From the NCBI GenBank assembly GCA_902729315.2, contig LR746270.1, positions 670,501-734,500 of the forward strand: a DNA stretch of 64,000 nucleotides, given 5' to 3'. The translations under genes and the position numbers were made by a program. This DNA comes from Spirodela intermedia. Lineage: Eukaryota > Streptophyta > Magnoliopsida > Alismatales > Araceae. The notes under the pieces were generated by a model that did no database searches, had not been told where the DNA came from, and worked only from the letters and a program-made list of their open reading frames with translations. Of the stretch, positions 1 through 11,817 are shown in pieces; within the stretch, counting starts at the first letter, position 1; each line of letters opens with the position of its first letter.

Positions 1-1601
1 AACTGAACGGTGAGGCAAAGAACACCGCGATGATTCCAACCTGGGAAGAACTGATTCAACCCCGGTGGGGACGAGGAAGAAGAGCCAATTCACCTCATGA
101 TTTCTCCTTCTTTCCTTCTCTCGGCAACAGAGGAAGCAGAGAAAATGGGGAAAAGCTCAACTAACTAAACCGATGTGCTCCATCGCGTATATATAGAGGG
201 TAGAGAAAGATATATAGAGAGAGAGTGTGTGCCTGTGTGTGTCTCTGTGAGAGAGAGGAGAGAGGTTTCAAGAACACGCGGGTCGGGTATTCGGTTATAT
301 ATAGAGCCTTCTAATTTGGGACTGGACACGTGAGAGGGCTGCGCCCTCCCTAACGGTGACTCGCCCCGGCCGTTTGGGTTCAGACCTTGCGCCGTCAGAC
401 AGGGGCGCGGCTTTAGCGGGGTCATGAGGGCGACGTTCAAGGTGGGCCCCAGATCCCCCCGCCAGCCTGGCTCACTGATGCGGGTCTAGAACGAGGCCAC
501 GTAGGCGGAAATTCCACGTCGACTTCATCGCCAATTCCACGAGTCGGCAGTGGATCCCTGTCGGACGCTGTGCTGGACCGTTCGTAGCTGACGTTCTTCG
601 CGGATCTCGACCATTCTGTTGAACTGCCTACGTGGCGGGACAACGCTGGTCACTCCACGGAAAATGTTGGGTTTTTCTTGGATATACCCGCGGCGGTCAC
701 ATCATACGCTTCCTTCCGTCTCCCGGCTCACCCCGCCAGAAATATCACAAGACGTTATCGTGCTCCTCGGGGAGAGAACCCAGAGAGAGATAAGGGCAGG
801 CAGCGAAAGCACCATCCTCTCCAAATCAAAGGCAGCTCCTGCCCGAGGAACTAATGCCCATCAATCCCCCAAAAGGGTACTAAAAGACGAAGATGGTGGG
901 GCCAGCGACGTCTCAGGCACACCCTACTCTCCTCTAAAGGAATCGCAGTCCCCAGAAGGCGTCCCGCCGCCGGCGCCGGTGGCTTCCGGTGGAGGGCAGC
1001 GACGGAGGCCGCCCTCCACGGCTGGGGACGGTAAATCTCGCCGCCTCTTCCCCAGGGCTCCAGAGCTTCCAGCGGCCGGCCCATAGCCGGCTTTTGGAAA
1101 AGGTTCTCCGCCGTTGGAGCCTTACATCGGGAGGGGCGGGGGGTGTTGGGGAATAAGGAACAGTGTTCTTCGGGTAGGAGGGGTGTTGAGAATTCGGTGG
1201 TGAGCAGAACTCTTACTGTACGCTCCACTCAGTCAACGGCGCCACGCTTATGGGTCAACGGTGATGGGTCCGGACCTCCCCCCGACCACGACCCGGTCGG
1301 CTCAAATGCGGTTATCGGGAGCGATCCTTCATTCTTCTCGCCCTTTGAGCATCAATTCACGCCGATTTTACTGCACCTGAGGATCACCAAATCTTATCCG
1401 AAGCACGCGAGTTGAAAAAGCACTGTCGGCGGGGCCACAGGATTATTTTGTCTTTATAAATACTCCAGGGGATCTCTTTTGTGCAGATCGACCCCACTTT
1501 TTTAAATTTTGGGTCCGCTTCTGTTCCTCCCGCCATAACCACCATCCCCACTGCTCCCGCCATCGCCGAACGTCCTCTCTGGTCATCGCTCCGGCTTCCC
1601 G
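1..1601. other. Gene-poor leader of the window
   Basis: No protein family is recognisable here. There is a TATA-rich, GA/GT-repeat stretch at about 185-305. Two overlapping GC-rich reading frames occupy about 660-1228 on opposite strands, but neither shows a known motif or a supported splice structure. The last ~150 bases look like the promoter and leader of the following gene, with a TATA-like tataaata at about 1455-1462 lying ~140 bases before the first candidate ATG. Confidence 0.4.
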
Positions 1602-2338
1602 ATGGTCGATGGAGGGACGGAGAGCGGGAGGAAGAAGCGAGCGAAAATCCCGGTGAGTGTCCGCTCCTTACTTGATGGCTGTGGATTCGGAAGTACTGCA
1701 GATGCTGATATTTCAGTTGTTTCTCCAAGGAGAGCTTGGCAGCGGGGCAGGAGATGGCGGCGGGAGAGGAAGGAAGTTCAGGAGTGGTAGATGACGAGGT
1801 TGAGGAGGAGACGCAGCCTAGGATTTCCTGCTCGGAGGAAATTATGGAGCGCATTAGCCAGATCTTTGTGAAGATGGAGCACTTTACACTGCAGGTCACA
1901 ATTTGGGGCTCCGTTGGATCATCCTCCTCCTTGTGAATCTTCTCCTCTGATTTCATTAACTCCTCTGTTGAGAAGGTCGATATGCTTGTTTCTGTACGCG
2001 TCTACATTTCCTTTAGGTCTCTGAGATGCTCGAAGCGGGGAAGGCAATGTTCAAAAACGTCAGCACGGAGTTCGAGGAGCGTCTGATCGCGTGAGTTTGC
2101 TCTCTCTCTCTCCCCCCTTCACCCCACTTCTCTGTCCTCTGCAAAGTGTCAACGTGCTTCCTGCTCTATTTTCGTACCTTGCTTTCCTCCGTTTCCCAGC
2201 ATTCACAGAGAGCAAATCGAGAAGTGGGATGAGGAGATCAGGGAGCTCCGTCTGCTCGATACGGCAAACGAGGAAGCCAGCGCGTTGCTCCAAAAAGTCC
2301 GATATCATCTCGTTCACAACGTCCAGATGGGACTCTGA
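1602..2338 (+). CDS. Small acidic coiled-coil protein, function unknown
   Basis: The most certain part is three exons: ~1730-1894, 2017-2090 and 2200-2338, with clean GT/AG borders and phases 0 and 2 that keep one frame to TGA at 2336. They encode an acidic segment (GVVDDEVEEETQ), then ISQIFVKMEHFTLQ, then a charged amphipathic helix (REQIEKWDEEIRELRLLD) predicted to be a coiled coil. An upstream exon 1602-1652 (start MVDGGTESGRKKRAK) joins in frame if the acceptor before 1730 or 1751 is used. Otherwise translation starts at ATG 1754. The product is about 120-150 residues. It has the look of a conserved plant protein of unknown function; I recognise no domain and assign no role. Doubt centres on the first exon. 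Confidence 0.62.
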
Positions 2339-3430
2339 GGCCACATTATTGTTCGCGGATCGTCTTATCGTTCCACCGCATTGTCTTCCTATAGAACCGG
2401 TGTATGAGGTTGTACAGATTGTGGCAAATCGCAAACGCAGTTGATAGACCAAATGTCTGTAGAACGGAGGGAAGAAAACATATGTGAGACGTCTTGTCGT
2501 TGTATTTCGGTAACTGGATGTTGCCGTATTTGATAAAGAGAACGATGTACATATACTCTCGCAATATGGAGGAAGTTGATATCGGTGACTCCGAATCTGA
2601 TTAGCCTCTTTCTTGTGTTGAAGAGTCCATGCCCACATATTTTAGATGTATTTAACCCTCCCTTATTGATATTATTTCTCTTTGCTTCTAAGATTATTTC
2701 AGATAGACTACAAACATTTTATTTGCAATGTACAAGTATAGTGGTGATGCTTGATAGCTTGTTGAGAATTTTCGTTCATCAAAAATCGGTAAGGCATAAC
2801 TAGGTTTACAAATTTGTGAATCGTCTAGTCACTCGCAACTCAAAAATTCAGCGGGTCAAACAAAAGCCATGGTTCTTTTATATCTCAACTCCATCTTGTC
2901 AGTATGTGGACATAGAAGACACACAAAGCCCCATGTAAGTACTTCAATTCAATGGTATTCTAGAAACTTTTAAGTTGGAAACTTTATGGATATCGATTTT
3001 CATTTCTCTTGTGACTGGTCCTTCCATCTCTGTGCACAATATACTCAATAAATGCTTTGCTTTTTTGAGTGTACTGACAGACTATTGCATATTGGAATAG
3101 TTCTATGCTCAAATAAAGTGCAAAATGTTCATTGTTTCCCCTGTTATTATTGGCTACCCGAAAGACAGTGGACAAGAAACAAGGGTCCAATAGCAGAAAA
3201 GGAGGAAGTTCCTTTCCTCCCCTTGTGAGGGAATCGATGTTCTTGATATCTTTAGAAACCTTTCTTACTATAAAGAAATAATTATTGGCATTAGTCTTTT
3301 GTGCTTGTGACATTTAATATATACATGGTGTGCTTAGTGATTTGCATGATCACATAAATTTTATATTTGATGTTCAATTTATAATTTAGTAGAATTTTCT
3401 TGTGCTCTAATTTATTGAAGAACCTCTTTA
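2339..3430. other. 3' flank grading into AT-rich repeat DNA
   Basis: The first few hundred bases are probably 3' untranslated and flanking sequence of the small coiled-coil gene. GC content then falls steadily towards the retroelement island. No gene, RNA or intact repeat is recognisable. The last ~120 bases before 3440 should be the 5' LTR end of the copia fragment, because a primer-binding site follows directly. Confidence 0.4.
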
Positions 3431-3630
3431 GACACAACATTTGGTATTAGAGTCAAACTAGTATTATTCCTCAATTTTTCAAAGGTATCAATGACGAAAT
3501 GTGAGGTTGTAAAAATTGATGAAAATATTGACTTTGGTCTGTGGCAAAAAAGTGTGAAATAATGTTTTGTACAGCATGGATCACACAAAACTCTATATGA
3601 AAAGGAAAAATTAGAAAAATTAAGTAATAA
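3320..3630 (+). mobile_element. Ty1/copia retrotransposon start fragment (LTR end, PBS, gag start), decayed
   Basis: At 3442-3455 lies TGGTATTAGAGTCA, the initiator-Met tRNA primer-binding site of plant LTR elements with C-to-T changes. From ATG 3491 a copia-type gag N-terminus can be followed: a K.E.V.K.D..NDFGLW-like stretch, then a Q-H-G-hinge, interrupted by stops. The sequence upstream to about 3320 should be LTR, but its start is not definable. The fragment stops near 3630, where the LTR of the neighbouring gypsy relic begins, so this element is truncated. It is coding-dead. Confidence 0.6.
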
Positions 3631-3639
3631 AAGATTTAA

Positions 3640-3890
3640 ATAGAAAAAAAAATAGAGTAGGGGAGGGTTCCAAATGAACCTTAGAACCAATTTGAGGGTG
3701 AATTTGAAAGCAGACTCAACTCTCTTAAGACTACTTTCAAAAGTGCTCATAGTGAGAGTCCTTTGGAGACTTTATACCATTCTCTTTATTTAGCCCCTTG
3801 GCCCCCTTATGACTTAAACTTCCCTCTCTAAACAAAAGTAACCATAGTAGTGAGCTTACCAGTAGGCTTGATAATTTGGATCTTAACAAT
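3640..3890 (-). repeat. Left (3') LTR of the gypsy relic
   Basis: It shares, in the same orientation, the order gggttc..gaacnttagaac, caactctct.aagactacttncaaaagtgc.catagtgag, and the gacttnaac..taacc..agtg.gc..ac.agt.ggc blocks with 7960-8240. Differences are mostly transitions. The minus-strand start TGTTAAGATCC near 3890 directly follows a purine-rich tract, as a 3' LTR should. Confidence 0.6.
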
Positions 3891-6800
3891 ACCTTCCTCC
3901 CTCTCTATTTGTTCCACCTTGTCCACAAGGTAGAAGTCAAGGAATTAATGGTAAATGATTGATATCACTTACTAAGTAATTTCAAATTTAGGTAGGCCTT
4001 TTCATTAATAAGAACCTCAACGTTTATGATGTCTTAATGAGTGCTCAACAACACTTTGGATTAAATGATCGTTGAGTTAAAGATCTTTGTCAATGAAGAG
4101 AGTAAGGGGTTAGATGTAAGAATTTTCACCAATTTCTTTATTCAATTAATAAATATGAAAAACTAGATGTATTTAAGAAGAGGTTTTGTAGACTTAACTT
4201 GTAGACAATGACACCCACATGGATAAGGATGCAATAGGGTCTGAAAATTTTATAAAAATATATTATTTAAGCCATTTGATACAAAAAATTTAAACATTAA
4301 GGCTTACATGTGAGATGATACCATCTTTACCACACACAGAATTTTTATTGTCTATATATCAAACTCATCTAATAGCCATATCTATGACATAATTTTAGCC
4401 ATATAATCTAGACCTTAAATCATTATCCAAATAATTTAAACATTAATATATTTACCACATCAATTTTGTATTCAACCTACATCAAATACCATCAATGTCA
4501 AGATAATCAAGTTAATGTCTAAAATCATCAAAATTATATTTTTCTCTTATTTAGTGAATCCATAACACAACAATACTTATCTCATACTTGTTATGTTGAT
4601 AATATAGACAATGTTATACATACTTTTACATTATGTCTATCATACTATATCAATAAAATTCATGAGTTATATGTCTATAGGTATACAAGAATCTTAAATA
4701 TCTCCTAGTCATGCTATGATAATATTTGAAATAATATCAAATTTCTTAAGGATAACCTATCATTCTTTGTACAATAGAAGGTCACGATGTAACTTATATT
4801 TGAGGGCTTCAATTGATTTATTTGACAAGTCCTTAATCTTAGTTAATATGTCATCACCTTTAATTTTGGTAACTAATTTGTTGTAATAAAAAAAGATATT
4901 ATAACAATTAATATCTATTACAATAGAGGTTCGAAATTTTTGAGAGAGGATTTGGTGCCTTATTGGTATCTAGTCAAGAAGGTGTTTTCAATTAATTTAG
5001 TCCATGTAAATAATAAATGGACAACTCATAAGATAATATTTCTATTGGAAAATTTCCAATACCATATTCATGAATTTTCTTTCCTTAATTGATTTTAGCA
5101 TGTTTTTGAAAGATAAAGCTTGACTGAAATAAGTCATCAACTAATGATTCTACAAAAATATTGTCACTCCTACTCTTAAAATATTTATTTTGGATTCTAA
5201 TAAATGAGAAAAATCAAACAACATCAATGTTAGTACTATTGTCATAACTTGTTTAAGCTCTTGAAATGTTCTATATGCCTCTATATGCTATGTGAACACC
5301 TCCTTCTTGAACAACTACATGAGTAGTCAAGTGATGCTCTTATAATTTGTTACAAAATGATGGTGGTAACATGTGTAATTTTAATGAATTTTTGAGAGAG
5401 TGTGTCAACTAACTATCACTTCAATTTTGTTATCACCAACCATCATTTCATTGGTTAAATCTAACAAGTAAGATCTTTTATTTTTTGTTATAAAATATAT
5501 AATTTTTCACATTGACATGGAGTTAATATTAATCAAGAAGTTGGAACACTTGAGTAAAATTTTAGTCATATTGTTATGCATCTAAATTATAGACTTGAAA
5601 TGGTTTGAAGTATTTTTTTAGACTTGAGGAATGGTTTGAAGTCTAAATTATAGACTTGAGGAATGGTTTGAAAATCTAATTCATTAAGACTTGAAATGTG
5701 ATTGAAGTATTTTTTTAGCTTAAAAGTCATTATCATGGACTTATATTGTATTTAATGTTTTAAAGTTATTTTATGTACATTATTAGCCTCATACATTTAA
5801 ATTTGATGGTAAATGAATTTTAAATCTATCTTAAAAAAGATTGTAGCTTTGTGGAGCTCATTTAATAATACATCAACAATAGTTATCAAAAAGCTATTTG
5901 AGATGGTAATCTTTTTGGGTCCTCTTTAATCAACTCAAAACATTTAGTTGTCATTTTTTTTTTTAATTTTTAGCCAACATAATCAAGTTGGCATGAGATA
6001 ATGATTCTTGTGAGTAGTGATAATGACATATAATAACATGGCCCTTACCCACCTCTAGTGTGATGTGATGATTGATCTCTATGTAAAGTGAGAGTCTCTC
6101 ACATGAGACAAAGATCCTTAGGAAGGTGTTTGTCAACTTTTACAATGTTGATAGAAGTATAGTGTGGGGTGTTTATATGACTCCCTTTATTAGTCAACAT
6201 AACTCATCAAATAATTCTTTCCTTGTCAGAAATGACAAGTTATTGACTTAAGAGTTACACCCCACTTACTAAAATGAGAGTTACCTGTAAGGGTGGCCAC
6301 TATACATCTTGTAGAAAATTTTATTTGGAGTCATTTTCGATCCACCCACATGAAGTCTAAGGCCTTCAACCATTGCATCCTTAATATCACGATAGTATTA
6401 TCTAATTGCAAGGATAAATAATCATCAATCCCTTTTAGTCATTACACTTTCAAGACAACCTCTTTACATTTTCCCTACCCTCTAATTATTATCTCAATTC
6501 CCATGATGATCTCATAATTTGTGGTGGTAGAAAAGGGTAACTTAACTCATGTATTAACTATTAAGATGTGAAGTTATGTATTAGTTTGCAATCCACTAGC
6601 ATAATGAGATCTTTGTCCTTGATCTTCTCCTTCAACTTCATGGCACCCAATATAATAGGCCAATGAGTGAATGATGAAATTTTTAATATTAATTTCTTCA
6701 TTATCATTGTGTTTATCAACTATCTAAGTTAGGATACATTATTCAACATCTTCTCCGAAGTCACATTCATCATCATGCACTAGAAACAATTGTAATTTCC

Positions 6801-7884
6801 TCTTATAAATATGTCAAGATTGAAATTTTTCATCACATGAAAAATAATCCCATTTACTTGCCTATCTTGTAATCAAATTCAGTAAAAGTCAGGTGCATAC
6901 TGATTTTGATGCCCCTCAAGGTGGTGGTACATCCTTCTGGTGGCTCATCATATCTAAGAGAAACTTTTGATCATTGGGCTCTTCCTTTGAATTTATTGAA
7001 AACTATTACCCAAAAATTAGTGATTTCTTCATCTTATATCTCCTCTACTCTGTCATAATTTTGAGGATGGCATTTTTCTACTCCACAATTTGAGATGTAT
7101 CAATAACTTTATGATCCTTGGGCTTGAAAATTTTTACTTCAACACTAATTCTAAGCCATTTACTTTAACATGTACTTTTTGAAAGTTTTATTTGAAATGA
7201 CATGAATTACATTGAATAAAATTTAAATTCCTTCCATTGGTCAAATATTGTGCCAAATTATTTGAGATCCAATCATTGTTCTCATAATTTTCATAGTAAT
7301 TATGAATCAAATCTCTTTTGTAAGGGATACTTAACATCATATTAGTCCTTGAAAGACTCATTAGTATTCACCCAATTGTACCACATGATAGTTTCTTCAC
7401 CCAAATAAGTCGACTTAGTCTTCATTTTATCTCTATTGTTGATTTCTTACACTTCAATACACATTTCCACCTTAAATATTTAACTATCCAGGTTTCCTCC
7501 CTCTGAAAAGAAGAATATCTAGTTGGACTCCACCCTAATTGCTCACAATTAGGTCATTCAAAGGAGCTCTCCACTTGGGTTTTCTAAGGTTGTGTGTCCT
7601 CTTATTAATGGGGACGGCCTGTTGTCCCAGTTCCTTCCCTCATTATCTCTCTAGTGGCCCTTATACGGTCATGGTGTCTTCTTCATGCCTTGTCAGTGAC
7701 TTTAGGCTACTACTCATCTATTGCAAATATAGAAGCCATTAAGTGTGCAAGTTACGTCAACTTGATCTCCAGTGAGGTTTAACTACAACAAGTCCACCTT
7801 CAGCATCTCCTTCAAAACTTTGACCTTCTTCTCCAGTCTCTCATATTTCCTATCATTTTTAGGCCAGATGACTTTGATACCATT

Positions 7885-8245
7885 TCATAGAACTCCTAAG
7901 ATAATGGCTTGAGATCGAAGAAAATGAAGAGAGAACACACAAGAATCTAAAGAAGAAAAGAATGAAATAGATGAGGAGGAAAGAAGAAAGGTAGGGTTCT
8001 GAAGGAACATTAAAACTAGTTCGGAGTCAAATTTGAGAGTTCCCCCAACTCTCTCAATACTACTTCCAAAAGTGCCCATAGTGAGGGCCCCTCAAAGACC
8101 TCATATCATCCTCCTTATTGGGCCCTTTGACCCGCCTATGACCTCATATCATCCTCCTTATTGGGCCCTTTGACACGCACGCCTATGACTTTACCTTTAC
8201 TCTCCAGGCATAAGCAACCTGAAGTGGGCCCACTAATGGGCCCGA
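7885..8245 (-). repeat. Right (5') LTR of the gypsy relic
   Basis: It is homologous to the left LTR and flanked on its inner side by the tRNA-iMet primer-binding site at 7871-7882. It is less AT-rich than the left copy and carries an internal 43-base duplication (8097-8191). The outer edge near 8245 is approximate. Confidence 0.6.
8097..8191. repeat. 43-base tandem duplication inside the right LTR
   Basis: Thirty-five bases beginning gacctcatatcatcctcc and ending gggccctttgac occur at 8097 and again, identically, at 8140. Each is followed by a cgcctatgac-type spacer. The left LTR has a single, more diverged copy, so the duplication arose after insertion or is specific to this LTR. Confidence 0.85.
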
Positions 8246-8646
8246 TATATGGTTCTCTGATGTGGCTTCCCAATGTTGGCCGTTAAGCGGAATGAAACTC
8301 GAGAAAAATTGGCCCATTATCGTAAGGAAGGAAAAGGGCGGAGAGATGTTTTGCGGCGCCGCCACTGATAAAGGCCACAGCTTTGCTTGGTCAGACGATC
8401 TGGAAAGTCGCAGCTTTGCTCAGTTCCAGGCAGAAAAGGGGAGTAAGCGGGGAGACTTTCCCCCACATAAATTTACGCTCTTCTCGTTTCAGCAGGCATC
8501 AGAATAATAGATTCCGGACCGCGTACATCGGTAGACCAAGTCCCCGGCAGAAAGCCTAGAGAGAGAGAGAAAGAACAGAGAATAGACCCCCAGCCGCTTC
8601 ATCTTCGTCTCGCTTCTTGGTGTCACAACATTAGAGATCAAAGCCC

Positions 8647-8698
<52 letters not shown>

Positions 8699-8760
8699 GT
8701 TTGCAGTTTTCGTCCACTGAACTTCACGCGAAGGCCAAGGACGCCGTCTCTCCCACAGCG
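8246..8760. other. Intergenic, 3' flank of the PDLP gene, with (CT)n
   Basis: No gene is supported. A poly-C run passes into a perfect (CT)n tract at about 8643-8694. The region is the 3' side of the PDLP gene on the minus strand. Confidence 0.5.
8643..8694. repeat. Poly-C then (CT)n microsatellite
   Basis: A run of about 14 C followed by about 18 CT units, just 3' of the PDLP gene. Confidence 0.95.
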
Positions 8761-9955
8761 TCAGTAATCTGCTCATGCACAAGCTTCGGTTATCGATTTC
8801 ACGTGGTGCCACAGAGAGAGGGAGAGAGAGAGAGATGGGTACTTACGATCCTTCTTATACAGGGACCTCACGAAGAGCAAGCAGACGAGGAGGAAGCCCA
8901 CTGCGGCGGCGCTGCCCAGCACAATCGCCACCGTCTTCCCCGTCTGATGCCCTGAATAGGAGGGAGAAACAAGGAAAAGAGGAGGAGATGAGGTAAATCG
9001 GCCCGTTCCAGAGGAAGCTCGACCTCGCCTCCCTACAGGGCCACTTGTTCGCGGCCCAAAATCTAGAACACGCACAGCAGTAAGCAGTGAAATGGAGCTA
9101 CCGGAACCTCCCGAATCGTGAGGATGAGCTGTCGGCCACCCTTCGCACCGACTGCGTACCTGAAGCTCCGCCACCACCTCCTTCTCCTCCTCCGCCGCCG
9201 CCGCCGCCGCCGTCGGGGAAGGAGCCGTAGCTGAGGTAGCATTTGTCGAGGTACATACGCCCTGAGCTGGCCCCTCCGCACTCCACCTCCGCCTTCTGCA
9301 CCGACTCCGTCACGCACTCTGCGCAATCCGCGACCGAGAGGTCCCCCTCGCACTGCGCCATCACGCGCAGGTTCCCATTGCCGGCGGCGTAGAATCCCCC
9401 GGCGCTGCCGGCTGCCATCGCGCTCTCGAGGCTCGCAAAGGCCGTGTCCCTCTTCTCCTCGAAGCCGCCGCCGGCGCCGCCCGAGCGGCCGCACTCCTTG
9501 TAGAGCATCTTGGTACCGGAGACCTGCGGAAAGCCGGAGATCTCGTAGAGGCCGTAGCATCCAGAGAGCTGGATCCGTGCGGCGGTGGTCTGGCCGCAGA
9601 GGCTCCCCCACATTGCGGGGATACGGCCGACGCAGGCGGCGCAGTCGGCGGCGCTGAGGTCGCCGCGGCACTGGAAGAGCCCGAAGAGGGACGGCTGGCC
9701 GCCGCCGCCGGCGGTGGTCGTCTTGTAGAACATGGAGGCCGCGGATTTGGCGACGAGGGCGGAGGAGAGGGCGGCCAGGGCCTGCGGGTAGGCGAGCCCG
9801 TCTGAAGGGAAGCTCTGATTAGCGCAGCCCTTGTAGACCAGATCGTACGGCTCCGCCGCGGGGGTCACGGCGGGCACGACGGCGAAGACCAGCACCGCCG
9901 CCGCCAGAAGCACCGCTAGCGATCGGAAGAGCTGAGAGGTTCTGGGGATCGCCAT
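8761..9955 (-). CDS. Plasmodesmata-located protein (two DUF26 domains)
   Basis: Exons are 9955-9160 and 8951-8847, plus a possible 8-base terminal exon 8768-8761 (ending ..KKDHY). The 302-residue product fits the family length of about 290-300. It opens with a hydrophobic signal peptide (about residues 1-33). Two gnk2/DUF26 (stress-antifungal) domains follow, each with the C-x8-C-x2-C signature (CRGDLSAADCAAC and CEGDLSVADCAEC). Next come a glycine-rich linker, one transmembrane helix (TVAIVLGSAAAVGFLLVCLL) and a short basic cytoplasmic tail with no kinase. That architecture is the plasmodesmata-located protein class, type I membrane proteins of the plasmodesmal plasma membrane that influence cell-to-cell movement and callose. 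It is not a cysteine-rich receptor kinase because the kinase is absent. The tiny last exon is the weakest part; without it the frame stops about 18 residues after the exon-2 donor. Confidence 0.85.
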
Positions 9956-11817
9956 CTAGGGTTCTCTCTCCCTCTCCCTTTCCTCTCTTTTCGCTTTTCT
10001 CTGTTGCGACGGGATGGAATGAGTTATTCGGAGAACATCGTCCTTCCCCAGACACTCTCAGATAGAGAGAGAGAGAGAAAGAGAGAGATCATTTATTGAT
10101 CATTTAATCATATAAGTACAGATTAGAGGGGTGTGATCTCGAATAATCGGAAGTTAAAGAGTCTCCGCCGGACCAGTTTAACAACGCCACCCCCACAAAT
10201 GACGCCGCCACGGGTGGCGGCGCTCGGGACGTTGCGGCGCCGAGGCCGCCGCCGTCGAGGCTGCCGCTGTGCCACCGCTTTCGACGGTGGTACGAAGCGC
10301 ATTGCTCGTTTGAGGTCAGCTCGCGCGTTCCAACCGTCCATGACGCTCGCTTTATTCGGGACTTTCATAACCGTACGATGGCCGGTCCTGGGCTCGACTT
10401 CCCAGAGAGTGCGATACAGCCCACTGGGCCATTTTCCTTGCCCAACCCAAGCGGGCCTAATCCAACCATTTCTGGCCACGGTACACGTGCCGGATGCAAA
10501 GAGCCGATCGGCCATCTTCTTAAGGCGGCGGAAGGTTCCCAATCGTAATCTCTCCTCCTCAGTCCTCCCTTGACGGCATATTCTCCGATCCCGTGGCGGA
10601 GGCTCTCTGTAGAGCGGTCCAAGGACGTCTTCATTCTTCACCGTCGAGCTGCTGCGGGGCCCCAGCCGCTGTCCTTCCTTCTCCCTTCCTCTTCCCTCCG
10701 CCGCCCCTCCGGAAGCAGCGAACGCCTTGCGTATATATATATATACGTAAACAGAGACGGATCTGAGGATTTCAGGTATCTCTCGCCATTACTCCAAGGA
10801 TTCTCTCTCTCCTCAGGTATGCCTGCGTTTCTCCTCCGATGCTTTGTTCCTTGCCAAATCGCCGATCCGAGAGAGTTCGGGGCCTGAGAATGCTAGTGAT
10901 TTGGGAACAGATTTTCCGCCCTTCGATCTGCGTTCTTTCTCCTATTCGTTTCGCTTTTCCCACGAACATCGTGTGGGCGGGAAGGGGGAGGGGGGTCGCT
11001 GTTCAGTTCCACCATAAGTGGGCGACACGTGCCTGCTCCATGTGACGCATCGCGGCATGCACGGTACGTGAGTCCCTGTCCTTTTACGATGGTGCGTAAA
11101 AGTGTAAGAGGCCAAGTACGCCCGTGGGCTGTGGACCCCAGCTTAAACTGTCTGACCTCCCCCACGTAGCTGTCTATCAGAGGCCCTCTCACTAGCGGTT
11201 GTTCCGGTGCTCCTGCGGAACTGCGAGGTTCCGTTATAGTGGTCGCTGGTCACCGACGGCGGGCGATGGTTCTCCGGCCGGTCGGTGGCGGCTTAACCGA
11301 TTCCCCCGGCGGGGAGCGGATTTTTCTCGTAATTTTATATTTTCTGTAAATGATTATCGGCCACGATTGTTTTTTCCCGCCGATTTAATTTAATGGCGGC
11401 AGTCAGTCGCCTTTGTAGCTGTCGCTGTCTAATAGGGATAGCTGGACGAACGAAGTGGTGGGCACCTCACACGTGGCATTTTCAACGATCTATAATTTCC
11501 CGAAGTTATTATTTAATTATAATAAAAACAGAGCGAGCCATAAGAAAAAGGAAAAATATTCTGTGGACCACGTCTAGGACGGAGGGAAAAATCTGGCGAG
11601 AGATCGGATGGCTGACGTATTGGATGGACAGCTGGGTGTCGCGGTGCGCGGGTCTAACTCTCCTTCTGTGTGCCGCAGGTTTACCGCACCGAATCCGCTA
11701 GATATCAACGGGTTGGCCGCGCCGATCGCCTCAACCACAGGAGAGGTGCTGCCGAGGAGTAGAGAGAGGGGGAGAACCAGAGGTCAGAGGGAGGGGGGAG
11801 ATAGAGAAGAAGCGAGG
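9956..11817. promoter_or_regulatory. Divergent intergenic region and candidate leader intron of the TPR-like gene
   Basis: This spacer separates the PDLP gene (-) from the TPR-like gene (+). No protein is recognised. For the TPR gene, a TATA-like (TA)n block sits at about 10734-10746. A strong donor (ctcag/gtatgc, 10817) and acceptor (gccgcag, ending 11678) could define an 862-base leader intron, putting the ATG at 11818 about 140 bases into the second leader exon. GA tracts at about 10062-10087 lie in the PDLP leader. The leader intron is inferred from splice consensus only. Confidence 0.35.

Larger units (their letters stand above)
3640..8245 (-). mobile_element. Decayed Ty3/gypsy LTR retrotransposon
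   Basis: Diverged direct repeats at about 3640-3890 and 7885-8240 behave as LTRs of a minus-strand element. A primer-binding site (TGGTATCAAAGT on the minus strand, 7871-7882) abuts the right LTR. A polypurine-like tract near 3893-3905 abuts the left one. Between about 5330 and 4900 the minus strand still reads as the end of gypsy reverse transcriptase passing into RNase H: a TFQELKQ segment, FSQALS at about 5135-5118, then LKSI.ER and the KYYL/RTDQ-like region. Many stops and frameshifts break it. The interior is strongly AT-rich, as expected from long C-to-T decay of methylated DNA on both strands. Integrase is not recognisable and the 3' part looks shortened. No intact reading frame remains. 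Confidence 0.72.

Noticed and set aside
9063-9671. Minus-strand Arg-rich frame overlapping PDLP
   Set aside because: It is an out-of-frame reading of the PDLP exon; only the other frame shows DUF26 cysteines and a signal peptide.
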